A DNA stretch of 64,000 nucleotides from Fuscovulum blasticum DSM 2131 (GTDB lineage Bacteria; Pseudomonadota; Alphaproteobacteria; Rhodobacterales; Rhodobacteraceae): positions 248,001 through 312,000 of the forward strand of contig NZ_PZKE01000001.1 in the NCBI RefSeq assembly GCF_003034965.1, given 5' to 3'. The position numbers and the translations under genes are program-made. Of this stretch, positions 34,839-44,979 are shown piece after piece (the stretch's first letter is position 1; the number at the start of each line of letters is the position of its first letter). The notes under the pieces are model-generated. The model ran no database searches and had not been told where the DNA came from. It saw only the letters and a program-made list of their open reading frames with translations.

Positions 34839-35483
34839 ATGACACGCGGCGGCCGGGAAAAAGACCAGGACGGACCGGAGCGGAAGTGTATCGTCTCCGG
34901 TGCGGTGGGCCCCAAGCCGGGGCTCATCCGCTTTGTCGTGGGACCAGAAGATATGGTGGTGCCCGATCTGGCGGGCCGCCTGCCGGGGCGGGGCATCTAT
35001 GTTTCCGCCGACCGCGCCATGATCGCCCGGGCGGCGACCAAGGGCCTGTTCAGCCGGGCCGCGAAGATGCCGGTCAAGGCGCCGGCCGATCTGGCCGATC
35101 TGGTTGAAACGCTGATGACGCGGCGGGTGATTGATCTGTTGTCGCTGGCCCGCAAGGCAGGCGATGCGGTGACAGGTTATGAGAAGGTAAAAGACTGGCT
35201 TGTCTCGGGGCGCGCAAGGGTTCTGATTCAGGCCGAAGACGGGTCGGAGCGCGGCAAGACCAAGCTTCGGGCGCCAGATGGTGAAAACAGCCTGATTTCT
35301 TGCCTTTCGGCAGGGGAAATCGGTTTGGCTTTCGGACGCGAACGTGCCATACACGCGGCGCTTGCGGCTGGTGGACTCACAACCCGTGTTGTAGAGGAAG
35401 CGGCAAGGCTTGCCGGGCTTCGGGATGAAGCGGGCAGGCAGGACGGCGGAAAGACCGCCGGGAAGGATACGAAGGACGCATGA
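34839..35483 (+). CDS. YlxR (DUF448) fused to L7Ae-like RNA-binding domain
   Basis: 214-aa protein. Residues about 12-90 are YlxR/DUF448, with [17 protein letters not shown] and [13 protein letters not shown]. Residues about 100-195 form an L7Ae/YlxQ-like domain ([35 protein letters not shown]). In Firmicutes ylxR and ylxQ are separate genes between nusA and infB; here they are joined, as in other alphaproteobacteria. RNA binding is inferred; YlxR has been linked to RNase P and to global transcription control. Start ATG 34839; stop overlaps infB (ATGA). Confidence 0.9.
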   Translation: MTRGGREKDQDGPERKCIVSGAVGPKPGLIRFVVGPEDMVVPDLAGRLPGRGIYVSADRAMIARAATKGLFSRAAKMPVKAPADLADLVETLMTRRVIDLLSLARKAGDAVTGYEKVKDWLVSGRARVLIQAEDGSERGKTKLRAPDGENSLISCLSAGEIGLAFGRERAIHAALAAGGLTTRVVEEAARLAGLRDEAGRQDGGKTAGKDTKDA

Positions 35484-38095
35484 GCGATACTGACGGCAAG
35501 AAACCCCTGGGCTTGGGTGGCGCCCCCCGTTCCGGTCAGGTGAAGCAAAGCTTCTCCCATGGCCGCACCCATGCGGTGGTCGTCGAGACCAAGCGCAAGC
35601 GCGTGGTTGTGCCCGCGCCGGCGAAGCCCGGCGTTTCGGGCACCGCTGGCGGCGCCGCCGCTTCGGCGCCCGTCGGGGATCCGTCGCGGCGCCCCGCAGG
35701 CATCTCGGAAGCCGAGATGCAGCGGCGTCTGGATGCGCTGCGCAGCGCCAAGGCGCGCGAGCAGGAAGAAGCTGCCAAGCGCGCCGCCGATGAGAAGGCG
35801 CGTGAGGAAGATCGCCAGCGCCGCCGCGAAGAGATTGAAGCCAAGGAGCGCGAAGACCGGCAGCGTGAAGCTGCCCTGCGCGCCAAGGCCGAAGAAGAAG
35901 AACGCGCCCGCCGCGAGGCTGAGGCCGAGGCTGCTGCCAAGGCGGCCGCCCGCAAGGCCGACATCCTCGGTACGCAGCGCCGTCAGCCGGCCAAGCCGGA
36001 AGAGCCTGCCGCCCCGGCAGCGGCCGCGGCAACCCCGACGGACCGTTCGACCGGCCAAAGCCGTCCGAAGCCGGGGGCCACTCCGGCTGCCGGCGACGAC
36101 AGCCATGGCGCCAAGCCCGGCCTTGCCCCGCGCAAGACCGACCGCGAACGCGATGACCGCGCCACCGACCGTGGCGCCAAGCGCGGTGACGAAGGCCGCA
36201 AGTCGGGCAAGCTGACGCTGTCCGACGCGATTTCGGACGAAGGCGGCCGTCAGCGCAGCCTTGCCGCGATCAAGCGCAAACAGGAAAAGGCCCGTGCCAA
36301 GGCGCTTGGCCTGGGCATGAAGGCCGAAAAGCAGGTGCGCGACGTGCAACTGCCGGAAACCATTGTTGTCAGCGAACTTGCCAACCGGATGGCCGAACGG
36401 GCCGCCGATGTTGTGAAATCGCTGATGAAGATGGGCATGATGGTCACCATGAACCAGACCATCGACGCCGACACCGCCGAACTGGTGATCGAGGAATTCG
36501 GTCACAAGGCGGTTCGCGTTTCGGACGCCGACGTGGAACAGGTGATCGACACGGTCGAGGACAAGGCAGAGAACCTGCAGACCCGTCCGCCGATCGTCAC
36601 GATCATGGGCCACGTTGACCACGGCAAGACCAGCCTTCTGGATGCGATCCGCAAGACCAACGTGGTCTCGGGCGAAGCCGGCGGCATTACCCAGCATATC
36701 GGGGCCTATCAGGTGCGGGCCGCCAATGGCGCGCTGATCACCTTCCTCGATACGCCCGGCCACGCGGCCTTTACCAGTATGCGCGCCCGTGGCGCACAGG
36801 TCACCGACATTGTCATTCTCGTGGTGGCGGCGGATGACGCCGTGATGCCGCAGACGATTGAGGCGATCAACCACGCCAAGGCCGCCAAGGTGCCGATGAT
36901 TGTCGCCATCAACAAATGCGACAAGCCTTCCGCGAACCCGCAGAAGGTGCGCACCGATCTGCTTCAGCACGAAGTCGTGGTCGAAGCCATGTCGGGCGAT
37001 GTGCAGGATGTCGAGGTTTCGGCCCTGACCGGCAAGGGCCTTGATGCCCTGCTGGAAGCGGTTGCCTTGCAGGCCGAGATCCTGGAACTCAAGGCGAACC
37101 CGAACCGGGCCGCCTCGGGTGCCGTGATCGAAGCGAAACTTGACGTGGGCCGCGGCCCGGTGGCGACGGTTCTGGTGCAGAACGGCACGCTCAAGAAGGG
37201 TGACATCTTTGTCGTCGGCGAAAAGTGGGGCAAGGTCCGCGCGCTGGTCAATGACAAGGGCGAGACCGTCACCGAAGCCGGCCCCGCCGTTCCGGTGGAA
37301 GTGCTGGGCCTGAACGGCACGCCCGAAGCCGGTGACGTGCTGAACGTGGTGGATACCGAAGCCCAGGCACGCGAGATCGCGGATTACCGCGAGAAGGCCG
37401 CCAAGGACAAACGGGCCGCCGCAGGTGCCGCCACCACGCTGGAACAGCTTATGGCCAAGGCCAAGGCCGACCAGGACGTGTCGGAGCTGCCGGTTCTGGT
37501 CAAGGCCGACGTGCAGGGTTCTGCCGAAGCCATCGTTCAGGCGCTGGAAAAGGTTGGCAACGAAGAGGTTCGCGTTCGCGTGCTGCACTATGGCGTCGGC
37601 GCCATTACCGACAGTGATGTCGGTCTTGCCGAAGCCTCGGGCGCGCCGATCATCGGCTTCAACGTCCGCGCCAATGCCACGGCTCGTGCCTCGGCCCAGC
37701 AGAAGGGTGTCGAGATCCGCTATTACTCGATCATCTACGACCTGATCGACGACATCAAGAAAGCCGCCTCGGGTCTGCTCAAGGCCGAAGTTCGCGAAAA
37801 CTTCATTGGTTATGCGCGGATTCAGGAAGTCTTCCGCATCACCGGCGCTGGCAATGTTGCGGGCTGCCTGATCACCGAAGGCGTGGCACGGCGTTCCGCG
37901 GGCGTGCGGCTTCTGCGCGACAACGTGGTTATCCACGAAGGAACGCTCAAGACGCTCAAGCGCTTCAAGGACGAGGTCAAGGAAGTGCATTCGGGCCAGG
38001 AATGCGGCATGGCCTTCGAACGCTACGAGGACATCCGCGCTGGCGATGTCATCGAAATCTTCGAGCGCGAGGAAGTTCAGCGTTCGCTGAGCTGA
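35480..38095 (+). CDS. infB: Translation initiation factor IF-2
   Basis: 871-aa GTPase delivering fMet-tRNA to the 30S subunit. A low-complexity Lys/Glu/Ala N-terminus (about 80-250) with coiled-coil content precedes the IF2-N domain (about 290-345), the G domain with [21 protein letters not shown] and NKCDKPS, and C-terminal domains ending in [11 protein letters not shown]. Length is typical of alphaproteobacteria. It is the last gene of the operon and is followed by a strong terminator. Confidence 0.97.
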   Translation: MSDTDGKKPLGLGGAPRSGQVKQSFSHGRTHAVVVETKRKRVVVPAPAKPGVSGTAGGAAASAPVGDPSRRPAGISEAEMQRRLDALRSAKAREQEEAAKRAADEKAREEDRQRRREEIEAKEREDRQREAALRAKAEEEERARREAEAEAAAKAAARKADILGTQRRQPAKPEEPAAPAAAAATPTDRSTGQSRPKPGATPAAGDDSHGAKPGLAPRKTDRERDDRATDRGAKRGDEGRKSGKLTLSDAISDEGGRQRSLAAIKRKQEKARAKALGLGMKAEKQVRDVQLPETIVVSELANRMAERAADVVKSLMKMGMMVTMNQTIDADTAELVIEEFGHKAVRVSDADVEQVIDTVEDKAENLQTRPPIVTIMGHVDHGKTSLLDAIRKTNVVSGEAGGITQHIGAYQVRAANGALITFLDTPGHAAFTSMRARGAQVTDIVILVVAADDAVMPQTIEAINHAKAAKVPMIVAINKCDKPSANPQKVRTDLLQHEVVVEAMSGDVQDVEVSALTGKGLDALLEAVALQAEILELKANPNRAASGAVIEAKLDVGRGPVATVLVQNGTLKKGDIFVVGEKWGKVRALVNDKGETVTEAGPAVPVEVLGLNGTPEAGDVLNVVDTEAQAREIADYREKAAKDKRAAAGAATTLEQLMAKAKADQDVSELPVLVKADVQGSAEAIVQALEKVGNEEVRVRVLHYGVGAITDSDVGLAEASGAPIIGFNVRANATARASAQQKGVEIRYYSIIYDLIDDIKKAASGLLKAEVRENFIGYARIQEVFRITGAGNVAGCLITEGVARRSAGVRLLRDNVVIHEGTLKTLKRFKDEVKEVHSGQECGMAFERYEDIRAGDVIEIFEREEVQRSLS

Positions 38096-38115
38096 CCTCT
38101 TGCACCAGACATGGA

Positions 38116-38143
38116 AAAAGCCGGGCAAACGCCCGGCTTTTTC
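38116..38143. terminator. Bidirectional intrinsic terminator between infB and a small minus-strand gene
   Basis: Stem GCCGGGC (38121-38127) / GCCCGGC (38132-38138) flanked by AAAAA and TTTTT, so it works in both directions: for infB on plus and for the 41-residue gene on minus. Confidence 0.88.
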
Positions 38144-38176
38144 TTTTCAGGATCAGTGCCGGAATGGCGGGCCTGT

Positions 38177-38302
38177 TCAGACCACCGAGGTTCCGACGAA
38201 ATCCTTTTCGTCAACGCGGACAATGGTCTTTCCGTCTGGCGTCTGGCCAACGAAAATCCCCTGCACGAAGATGCTGCTTCCAATCAATATGGTCCGAAGC
38301 AT
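38177..38302 (-). CDS. 41-residue hypothetical protein
   Basis: Short minus-strand gene in the otherwise empty infB-mutT gap. The ATG (complement of 38300-38302) follows a very strong ribosome site, GAGGGGGGA, with five bases between. The product begins MLRTILIGSSIFVQGIFVG and goes on QTPDGKTIVRVDEKDF, a hydrophobic start followed by a beta-hairpin-like, charged half. It is not a recognised family. It ends 34 bases before a bidirectional terminator. Together, ribosome site, codon use and terminator make it a credible gene. Confidence 0.65.
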   Translation of the reverse strand: MLRTILIGSSIFVQGIFVGQTPDGKTIVRVDEKDFVGTSVV

Positions 38303-38403
38303 TCGAGTCCCCCCTCAAGGTCGATGCTGACCGTAAGCGTAATACCTGTTGGGGTAAAATCGCAAAGAAATAATGAAGCACGGCCCAAACAACCGCAGGG
38401 CGT

Positions 38404-38802
38404 CTAGAGCCAGTCGCGCAGGATGGGGATCAGCGGCAGGTCGGCCGGGGGCATCGGGTAATCGCGCAGCCGGGCGGGTGGCACCCAGGCCAGCGTCTGG
38501 CCTTCCTGCGCCAGCGGAATCCCCTCCCAGCGGCGGCAGGCGAACAGCGGCATCAGCAGGTGGAAATCCTCATAGGAATGGCTGGCAAAGGTCAGCGGTG
38601 CCAGACAGGATTTCCAGGTGTCGATGCCCAGTTCTTCCTTCAGCTCGCGGATCAGGCAGGCCTCGGGGGTTTCGCCGGGCTCTACCTTGCCGCCGGGAAA
38701 TTCCCACAGCCCCGCCAAGGATTTGCCCGGCGGGCGCTGTGCCAGAAGAACCCGGCCGTCGGCGTCGATCAACGCCACGGCCGAGACAAGCAGCGTTCTC
38801 AA
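38404..38802 (-). CDS. mutT: 8-oxo-dGTP diphosphatase MutT
   Basis: 132-aa Nudix enzyme cleaning oxidised dGTP from the pool. The Nudix box spans residues 38-60 (GGKVEPGETPEACLIRELKE then ELGI) and the N-terminal LLAQRPPGKSLAGLWEFPGG is the MutT hallmark. The gene overlaps argJ by four bases (ATGA), so it is cotranslated with it. Confidence 0.92.
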   Translation of the reverse strand: MRTLLVSAVALIDADGRVLLAQRPPGKSLAGLWEFPGGKVEPGETPEACLIRELKEELGIDTWKSCLAPLTFASHSYEDFHLLMPLFACRRWEGIPLAQEGQTLAWVPPARLRDYPMPPADLPLIPILRDWL

Positions 38803-40178
38803 GATCTGTAATCCGCGTTGATCTCGACATAACGGTTGGTCAGGTCGCAGGTCCAGACCGTGCCCTTGGCCTTGCCCAGGCCAAGATCGACCGCGATCAG
38901 AAGTTCGGATTGCTTCATGTAATCCGCCCCCGCCTCTTCGGTATAGCTTTCCGCGCGCCAGCCCTTTTCAGCCACCACGATGTCTCCAAAGCGGATGGTC
39001 AGCTTGTCACGCTCGGCGGCGGCACCGGATTTGCCGACCGCCATCACGATCCGGCCCCAGTTCGGGTCTTCGCCGGCGACGGCGGTCTTGACCAGCGGCG
39101 AATTCGCAATGCTGAAGGCCACCTTCGCGGCGTCTTCTTCGCTGGCGGCCCCTGTCACCCGCACTTCGATCAGCTTGGTCGCGCCTTCACCATCGCGCAC
39201 CACCTGAAGCGCCAGATCGTGCATCACGCCGGCAAGGGCGGCCTCGAACGCCTTGGCAACCGTGCCCTTCACCTCGGCCGCGGCCGATTGTCCCGTGGCC
39301 GCAACCAGCAGCGTGTCCGAGGTTGAGGTGTCGCTGTCCACAGTGATCGAGTTGAAGGTCGCGCCGACATTCCGGTCGATCATCTTTTGCAGATTGGCCT
39401 GGCTGATCTTCGCATCGGTGAAGATGTAGACCAGCATCGTTGCCATATCGGGCGCGATCATGCCCGAACCCTTGGCGATGCCGGCAATCTGGATCAGGCC
39501 ACCGTCGCCCTGCACCGTGGCAGCGGCACCCTTGGGGAAGGTGTCGGTCGTCATGATCGCTTCGGCGGCCATGTGGATGCCGGTTTCCGACAGCGCACTT
39601 GCCAGGGCAGGGATCACCGCGGTGATCTTGCCATGCGGCAGCGGTTCCCCGATCACCCCGGTCGAGGATGAGAAGACGCGCCCCGCCGGGATGCCCAGCA
39701 CCTCGGCCACGCCGCCGGTGACGGCAGCCACCGCATCGTCGCCCAGCTTGCCGGTAAAGGCGTTCGAATTGCCCGAGTTCACAAGGATCGCCGCACCCAC
39801 GCCTGCCGGAGCCTTGGCCACCAGCTTGGCCTGCCCGTCACGCACGCAGGCGGAACGGGTGGAAGATCTGGTGAACGCCCCCGCCAGCGTGGTGCCCGGC
39901 GCCAGCCGGACCAGCATCACATCCTTGCGGTCGCGATACTTGATCCCCGCGCCAATGGCGGCGAACTCGGCCCCCGCGATCACCGGCAGTTCGGGAAAAA
40001 CCGCCGGTGCCAGCGGCGAAACCGGCTTCATCGCCTTTTTCGCTGCGGCGACCACATCGCCCACCGCATCCGAAACCGCCTCGGCCATCGGGCCGGCGGC
40101 GGCAGAGAGCGTGGACTTCAGCGCTTTCACCTTCTTCTTCAGCGCCTTCGCTTCGGCCTTCCAATCGGTTTTCGCCAT
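38799..40178 (-). CDS. argJ: Bifunctional ornithine acetyltransferase / N-acetylglutamate synthase
   Basis: 459-aa self-cleaving Ntn-type enzyme of arginine synthesis. The cleavage site is before T247 in APDMATMLVY; NSGNSNAFTG and AGEDPNWGRI are further conserved parts. The first 50 residues are Lys/Ala-rich (KALKKKVKALKSTLSAAAG), a helical extension absent from the standard enzyme, whose core begins at VSPLAPAVFPELPVI. Located between ppiC (16 bases upstream) and mutT (overlapping), so probably one operon. Confidence 0.95.
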   Translation of the reverse strand: MAKTDWKAEAKALKKKVKALKSTLSAAAGPMAEAVSDAVGDVVAAAKKAMKPVSPLAPAVFPELPVIAGAEFAAIGAGIKYRDRKDVMLVRLAPGTTLAGAFTRSSTRSACVRDGQAKLVAKAPAGVGAAILVNSGNSNAFTGKLGDDAVAAVTGGVAEVLGIPAGRVFSSSTGVIGEPLPHGKITAVIPALASALSETGIHMAAEAIMTTDTFPKGAAATVQGDGGLIQIAGIAKGSGMIAPDMATMLVYIFTDAKISQANLQKMIDRNVGATFNSITVDSDTSTSDTLLVAATGQSAAAEVKGTVAKAFEAALAGVMHDLALQVVRDGEGATKLIEVRVTGAASEEDAAKVAFSIANSPLVKTAVAGEDPNWGRIVMAVGKSGAAAERDKLTIRFGDIVVAEKGWRAESYTEEAGADYMKQSELLIAVDLGLGKAKGTVWTCDLTNRYVEINADYRS

Positions 40179-40194
40179 GTCCCCGCCCCCCTGA

Positions 40195-41037
40195 TCAGTC
40201 GATCAACGCGCCATTCTTCAGGATCGCCGGGTCGATCGCCTCACCCGGCTTTTCAACCTTAGCGGCCTCGGTCAGCGCCTTCAGCTTGTCCTCGATCGCC
40301 TTGTTCTCGATCTCGGAGGCCAGCTCATCGCGCATGTCGTCCAGCGACGGCTTTTCGGCGATCCGGGTTTCCTTGACCAGGATCAGATGCCAGCCGAAAT
40401 CGGTCTTGACCGGGTCAGACACCTTGCCCACCTGGGCCGCAACCACAGCATCCTCGAACGGCTTGACCATCATGCCCAGGCCGAACCAGCCCAGATCGCC
40501 ACCGGCAGCGCCCGATCCAGTGTCGATCGAATTGGCCTTGGCCAGTTCGGCGAAATCGGCGCCACCATCCAGTTGCGCCTTCAGGTCCTTGGCCTTTTCC
40601 TCGCTGTCCACAAGGATATGGGCGGCGTTGTATTCGGTCTGCGGCGCGGCATCCTTGAACTTGTCGTCATAGGCCTTTTGCAGGGCCTCGTCGGTGACAG
40701 CGGCCTTGGCGATGCCGTCAATCACCTTGCCGGACAGGTAGCCGCGCTTGGCATTCTCAAGATTTGCCTTGTCGCGCGCCGTCAGCTCGGGTGCCGTTTG
40801 CGTCAGCACTTCCTGTTGCACAAGCTGCTCAAGAATGCCCTTGAACAGAACGTCATCGGGCAGGGCCGCGTATTGTTCGGGCAGGCTTTCGCGCAGCGCA
40901 ATCATCTGCCCCAGCGTGATCTGGGTTCCGTTCACGGTGGCCACCACCGTATCGGCGGTCTCGCCCTCGGCCCAGGTCGGCCCTGCGGCGGCGATCATGG
41001 CCGCGAAAGCCAGTCCAAGGCGCATCTGTTTGGTCAT
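40195..41037 (-). CDS. Periplasmic peptidyl-prolyl isomerase (parvulin/PpiC type)
   Basis: 280-aa exported foldase. A signal peptide ends PTWA near residue 23; a SurA-N-like helical part follows, then a parvulin domain (about 128-230) with YNAAHILVDSEEKA, GGDLGWFGLGMMVKPFEDA and FGWHLILVKE. It assists folding of secreted or outer-membrane proteins. The ATG at 41037 sits eight bases after AGGAG; a GTG three codons earlier falls on the ribosome site itself. First gene of the ppiC-argJ-mutT unit, divergent from secA. Confidence 0.9.
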   Translation of the reverse strand: MTKQMRLGLAFAAMIAAAGPTWAEGETADTVVATVNGTQITLGQMIALRESLPEQYAALPDDVLFKGILEQLVQQEVLTQTAPELTARDKANLENAKRGYLSGKVIDGIAKAAVTDEALQKAYDDKFKDAAPQTEYNAAHILVDSEEKAKDLKAQLDGGADFAELAKANSIDTGSGAAGGDLGWFGLGMMVKPFEDAVVAAQVGKVSDPVKTDFGWHLILVKETRIAEKPSLDDMRDELASEIENKAIEDKLKALTEAAKVEKPGEAIDPAILKNGALID

Positions 41038-41222
41038 ATCACCCACTCCTGATGGGCCGCGCAGCCCGCGCGACGTTGACTAAGCCCGCCCCAACCCTTA
41101 CATCGCGGCAGTCGCGTGAGACGGGGCCGTCCGGGTCCTTCTTGGCCCTTCTATGGAAGGCGGTGAGGGCGGGCAAGGCCACGCCTCACACGATCTCGTA
41201 AATGACGCCTCACGGAGAGATC

Positions 41223-43982
41223 ATGCTGGGTCTGGGTTCACTCGCGCGGAAAGTTTTCGGCACGCCGAACGACCGCAAGATCAAGGCCGCGCGCCCGCTG
41301 GTCGCCAAGGTCAATGCGCTTGAAGCGGAGTTTTCCGCCCTGACAGACGAGGGCATCGTCGCCAAGACGCGCGAGCTGCAGAAGCGCGTTCAGGAAGGCG
41401 GCGAAACGCTGGATGCCATCCTGCCGGAAGCCTTTGCCAACTGCCGCGAAGCCGCGAAACGCGCGCTTGGCCTGCGGGCCTTCGATGTGCAGTTGATGGG
41501 CGGCATCTTCCTGCATCAGGGCAACATCGCCGAAATGCGCACGGGCGAAGGCAAGACACTGGTCGCCACCTTCCCGGCCTATCTGAACGCGCTGACCGGC
41601 AAGGGCGTGCATGTCGTCACGGTGAACGACTATCTCGCCAAGCGTGACTCGGAATGGATGGGCAAGGTCTATGGTCAGCTTGGCCTGACAACCGGCGTCG
41701 TCTATCCCTACCAGCCCGATGCCGAAAAGCGTGCCGCCTACCGCGCCGACATCACCTATGCCACGAACAACGAGCTGGGCTTCGACTATCTGCGCGACAA
41801 CATGAAGTCGACCATCGACGAGATGATGCAGCGCGGCCACCACTTTGCGATCGTCGACGAGGTCGACTCGATCCTGGTGGACGAAGCCCGCACCCCGCTG
41901 ATCATTTCCGGCCCCGCGCAGGACCGCAGCGAACTGTATACCCAGATCGACAAGCTGATCCCGCAGTTGCAGCCCGAGCATTACAAGCTGGACGAAAAGG
42001 CGCGCAACGTCACCTACACCGACGAAGGCAACGATGCCGTCGAGGTGTTGCTGCGTGCCGCCGGCATCCTGCCCGAGGGGCAGCACATGTTCGATCCGGA
42101 AAGCACCACGATCGTTCACCACCTGAACCAGGCGCTGCGGGCCCATACGATGTTCTTCCGCGACCAGCATTACATCGTCCGCGATGGCGAGGTGATCCTG
42201 ATCGACGAATTCACCGGCCGCATGATGAAGGGCCGCCGCCTGTCGGATGGTCTGCATCAGGCCATCGAGGCCAAGGAAGGCGTCAAGATCCAGGCCGAGA
42301 ACGTCACGCTGGCCAGCGTGACCTTCCAGAACTATTTCCGGCTTTACGAAAAGCTGGCCGGCATGACCGGCACCGCGGCCACCGAGGCCGAGGAATTCAT
42401 GCAGATTTACGGTCTTGGCGTGGTCGAGGTTCCGACGAACCGCCCGGTGGCGCGCAAGGACGACCACGATCAGGTCTACCGCACCGCGCGCGAAAAGTTT
42501 GACGGGATCATCGTCTGCATCAAGGAAGCGCACGAGAAGGGCCAGCCGATCCTGGTCGGCACAACCTCGATCGAGAAATCCGAACTTCTGTCCGAGCTGC
42601 TCAAGAAGGAAGGCATTCCGCACAACGTGCTGAATGCCCGCCAGCATGAGCAAGAGGCCCATATCGTTGCCGAAGCCGGCCGGTTCGGCGCCGTGACCAT
42701 CGCCACCAACATGGCGGGCCGCGGCACCGACATCCAGCTTGGCGGCAATGTGGAAATGAAGGTTCTGGCGGCCATCACCGCCGACCCGCACCTGCACCCC
42801 GATGAAGTGCGCGCCCGCATCGAGGCCGAGCACGCCGAAGAAAAGGCCCGCGTGATTGCCGCCGGCGGTCTGTTCGTTCTGGGCACCGAGCGCCACGAAA
42901 GCCGCCGGATCGACAACCAGTTGCGCGGCCGGTCCGGCCGTCAGGGCGACCCGGGCCGTTCGGCCTTCTTCCTGTCGCTGGACGATGATCTGATGCGCAT
43001 CTTCGGAAGCGAGCGGCTGGACAAGATCCTGTCCTCGCTGGGCATGAAGGAAGGCGAAGCCATCGTTCACCCCTGGGTGAACAAGTCGCTGGAAAAGGCG
43101 CAGGCCAAGGTTGAAGGCCGCAACTTCGACATCCGTAAGCAACTGCTCAAGTTCGACGACGTGATGAATGACCAGCGCAAGGCGATCTTTGGCCAGCGTC
43201 TGGAAATCATGCAGGCCGAGGATGTTTCGGAAATTGCCGCCGACATGCGCTGGCAGGTGATCGACGATCTGATTGACCAGTTCCTGCCGCCGAAATCCTA
43301 CCCCGACGCCTGGAATACCGAAGGGCTGCGTGCCGCCCTTGTTGAAAAGCTGAACGTCGACCTGCCGGTTCAGGAATGGGCCGCGGAAGAGGGTGTCGAT
43401 CAGGCCGCGCTGTCGGAGCGCATCATCGAGGCCACCGACAAGTTCATGGCCGACAAGGCCGAGTCTTTCGGCAAGGCCACGATGGAAGGCATCGAGAAGC
43501 AGGTTCTGCTGCAGGCGATTGACGGCAAGTGGCGCGAACACCTGCTGCGGCTGGAACATCTGCGGTCGGTCATCGGCTTCCGGGCCTATGCCCAGCGTGA
43601 CCCGCTGAACGAATACAAGACCGAAGCCTTCCAGCTTTTCGATTCGATGCTGAATTCGCTGCGGGAACAGGTGACCGAACAGCTTGGCCGCATCCGCCCG
43701 CTGACCCGCGAAGAGCAGGATCAGATGATGGCGCAGATGGTTGCCGCCCAGCAGCAGGCTGCTGCCGCCACGGCGCCGATTTCCGCCGAACATGCCCCGG
43801 CAGAACCGGCCATCGACCCGGCACCCGTGCAGGCCCCGGCGTCCCCTGCATTGCAGGCCGACGCGCGGCTTGCGGGCTTTGACGAGACGGACCCCGCCAC
43901 ATGGGGCAACCCGGGCCGCAATGACCCTTGCCCCTGCGGATCGGGCGAGAAGTTCAAGCACTGCCACGGCCGTCTGGCCTGA
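41223..43982 (+). CDS. secA: Preprotein translocase ATPase SecA
   Basis: 919-aa Sec motor. Walker A is RTGEGKT with K111; [11 protein letters not shown] is the DEAD-like Walker B; helicase motif [10 protein letters not shown] and [10 protein letters not shown] follow. The C-terminus has the zinc motif C903-P-C905 and C914 ([14 protein letters not shown]). Full length and typical for the group. The ATG at 41223 has GGAGAGA a few bases upstream. Confidence 0.98.
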   Translation: MLGLGSLARKVFGTPNDRKIKAARPLVAKVNALEAEFSALTDEGIVAKTRELQKRVQEGGETLDAILPEAFANCREAAKRALGLRAFDVQLMGGIFLHQGNIAEMRTGEGKTLVATFPAYLNALTGKGVHVVTVNDYLAKRDSEWMGKVYGQLGLTTGVVYPYQPDAEKRAAYRADITYATNNELGFDYLRDNMKSTIDEMMQRGHHFAIVDEVDSILVDEARTPLIISGPAQDRSELYTQIDKLIPQLQPEHYKLDEKARNVTYTDEGNDAVEVLLRAAGILPEGQHMFDPESTTIVHHLNQALRAHTMFFRDQHYIVRDGEVILIDEFTGRMMKGRRLSDGLHQAIEAKEGVKIQAENVTLASVTFQNYFRLYEKLAGMTGTAATEAEEFMQIYGLGVVEVPTNRPVARKDDHDQVYRTAREKFDGIIVCIKEAHEKGQPILVGTTSIEKSELLSELLKKEGIPHNVLNARQHEQEAHIVAEAGRFGAVTIATNMAGRGTDIQLGGNVEMKVLAAITADPHLHPDEVRARIEAEHAEEKARVIAAGGLFVLGTERHESRRIDNQLRGRSGRQGDPGRSAFFLSLDDDLMRIFGSERLDKILSSLGMKEGEAIVHPWVNKSLEKAQAKVEGRNFDIRKQLLKFDDVMNDQRKAIFGQRLEIMQAEDVSEIAADMRWQVIDDLIDQFLPPKSYPDAWNTEGLRAALVEKLNVDLPVQEWAAEEGVDQAALSERIIEATDKFMADKAESFGKATMEGIEKQVLLQAIDGKWREHLLRLEHLRSVIGFRAYAQRDPLNEYKTEAFQLFDSMLNSLREQVTEQLGRIRPLTREEQDQMMAQMVAAQQQAAAATAPISAEHAPAEPAIDPAPVQAPASPALQADARLAGFDETDPATWGNPGRNDPCPCGSGEKFKHCHGRLA

Positions 43983-44131
43983 ACCACGTCGGGATTGCGG
44001 CGGGAAAACGGCACCCGTCGCGATTCCCCTTGGCCTGACTTCATGGCGCCAGGAAACATTCCCCGTTTCAGCCGCGGCATTGCCACCATTGGCGAACATA
44101 GTCCCTTGGTCTGGGATCAGACCGGGGGGCG

Positions 44132-44959
44132 ATGATGACCAACAAGCGCAGTTTGATTCGTGCCGCATCGGTGCTGGCCGTGGCGCTTGCCGCCGGGCAC
44201 CTTGTCCAGACCATGACCGCCGGCAGCCCGTCCAGGGCGGAACCGACGCCGGCGATCGCGGTGCTGCCCACCGCCGTGACGCCCGTTCAGGCCAGCATCG
44301 ACGCCGCCGCCACCCCGATACCGCAGAAGCCCGACCCTTTGCCGCAGGCCGCGCCCGCCTGCGCCGACCGGCTGACCCTTGCCGCCACGCCCGGCGCGAT
44401 GATCACCGTGATGATCCATTCCCCCTGTCGTGGGGGTGAACGGGTGGTGCTTCGCCATGCCGGCCTTGCGGTGGCCGAGGCGCTGGATGCCGATGGCCGT
44501 CTTGCCGTTCCGCTGCCGGCCTTCGATGCGGGGGGCAAGGTGTCCGTGCTTCTGTCCGATGGCACTGTGCTGCGCGATGCCGTGCCGGTGCCCGACCTTG
44601 GCGGACTGCGCCGCTTTGCCGTGCAATGGGTGGCCGAGGATGCCTTTCAACTGCATGTCGGGCCGGGCGTGGTTGGAAACCTGCCCGCTCTGGCCAGCCT
44701 TGGCGACCCCTCGGTTGATCTGCCGATGCAGGCGCAGGTCTATACCTGGCCCGCGTCCCAGCGGATCAGCCCTGTGGTCGAGGCGGCCATCACCCCGGCC
44801 ACCTGCGGCCGCGATCTGCTGGGCGAAACCCTGCTGCTGACCGAAGGCACCACCACCCTGACCGACCTGACCCTGTCGATGCCGCCCTGCGACGCGGTGG
44901 GCGATATTCTGGTCTTGAACAATCTTGTCCCCGACGTGACACTCGCCGCCGTCAACTAG
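44132..44959 (+). CDS. Exported protein of unknown function downstream of secA
   Basis: 275 aa with a membrane/signal segment (about 10-30, AASVLAVALAAGHLVQTM), a Pro/Ala-rich spacer, and a beta-rich body: CADRLTLAATPGAMITVMIHSPCRGGERVVLRHAGLA then QWVAEDAFQLHV and HVGPGVVGNLPALASLGD. Two cysteine pairs (C77/C99 and C226/C253 by rough count) could form disulphides. I do not recognise a family; similar neighbours of secA are sometimes labelled translocase without evidence. The start region holds two adjacent ATGs behind GGGGGG. It probably forms an operon with the next gene (20-base gap). Confidence 0.75.
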   Translation: MMTNKRSLIRAASVLAVALAAGHLVQTMTAGSPSRAEPTPAIAVLPTAVTPVQASIDAAATPIPQKPDPLPQAAPACADRLTLAATPGAMITVMIHSPCRGGERVVLRHAGLAVAEALDADGRLAVPLPAFDAGGKVSVLLSDGTVLRDAVPVPDLGGLRRFAVQWVAEDAFQLHVGPGVVGNLPALASLGDPSVDLPMQAQVYTWPASQRISPVVEAAITPATCGRDLLGETLLLTEGTTTLTDLTLSMPPCDAVGDILVLNNLVPDVTLAAVN

Positions 44960-44979
44960 GGCGCGCAGGCAGGGGCCAG

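Noticed and set aside
33002-34996. 664-codon minus-strand frame opposite nusA
   Set aside because: Shadow of nusA, without ribosome site or recognisable motifs.
35228-38128. 966-codon open frame on the minus strand across infB
   Set aside because: It is the shadow of infB: high third-position GC keeps the opposite frame open. Composition is His/Gly/Arg-heavy without any domain, while infB has all GTPase motifs.
41238-44168. 976-codon open frame antisense to secA
   Set aside because: Same artefact of GC-rich coding; no ribosome site or domain, and secA is certain.
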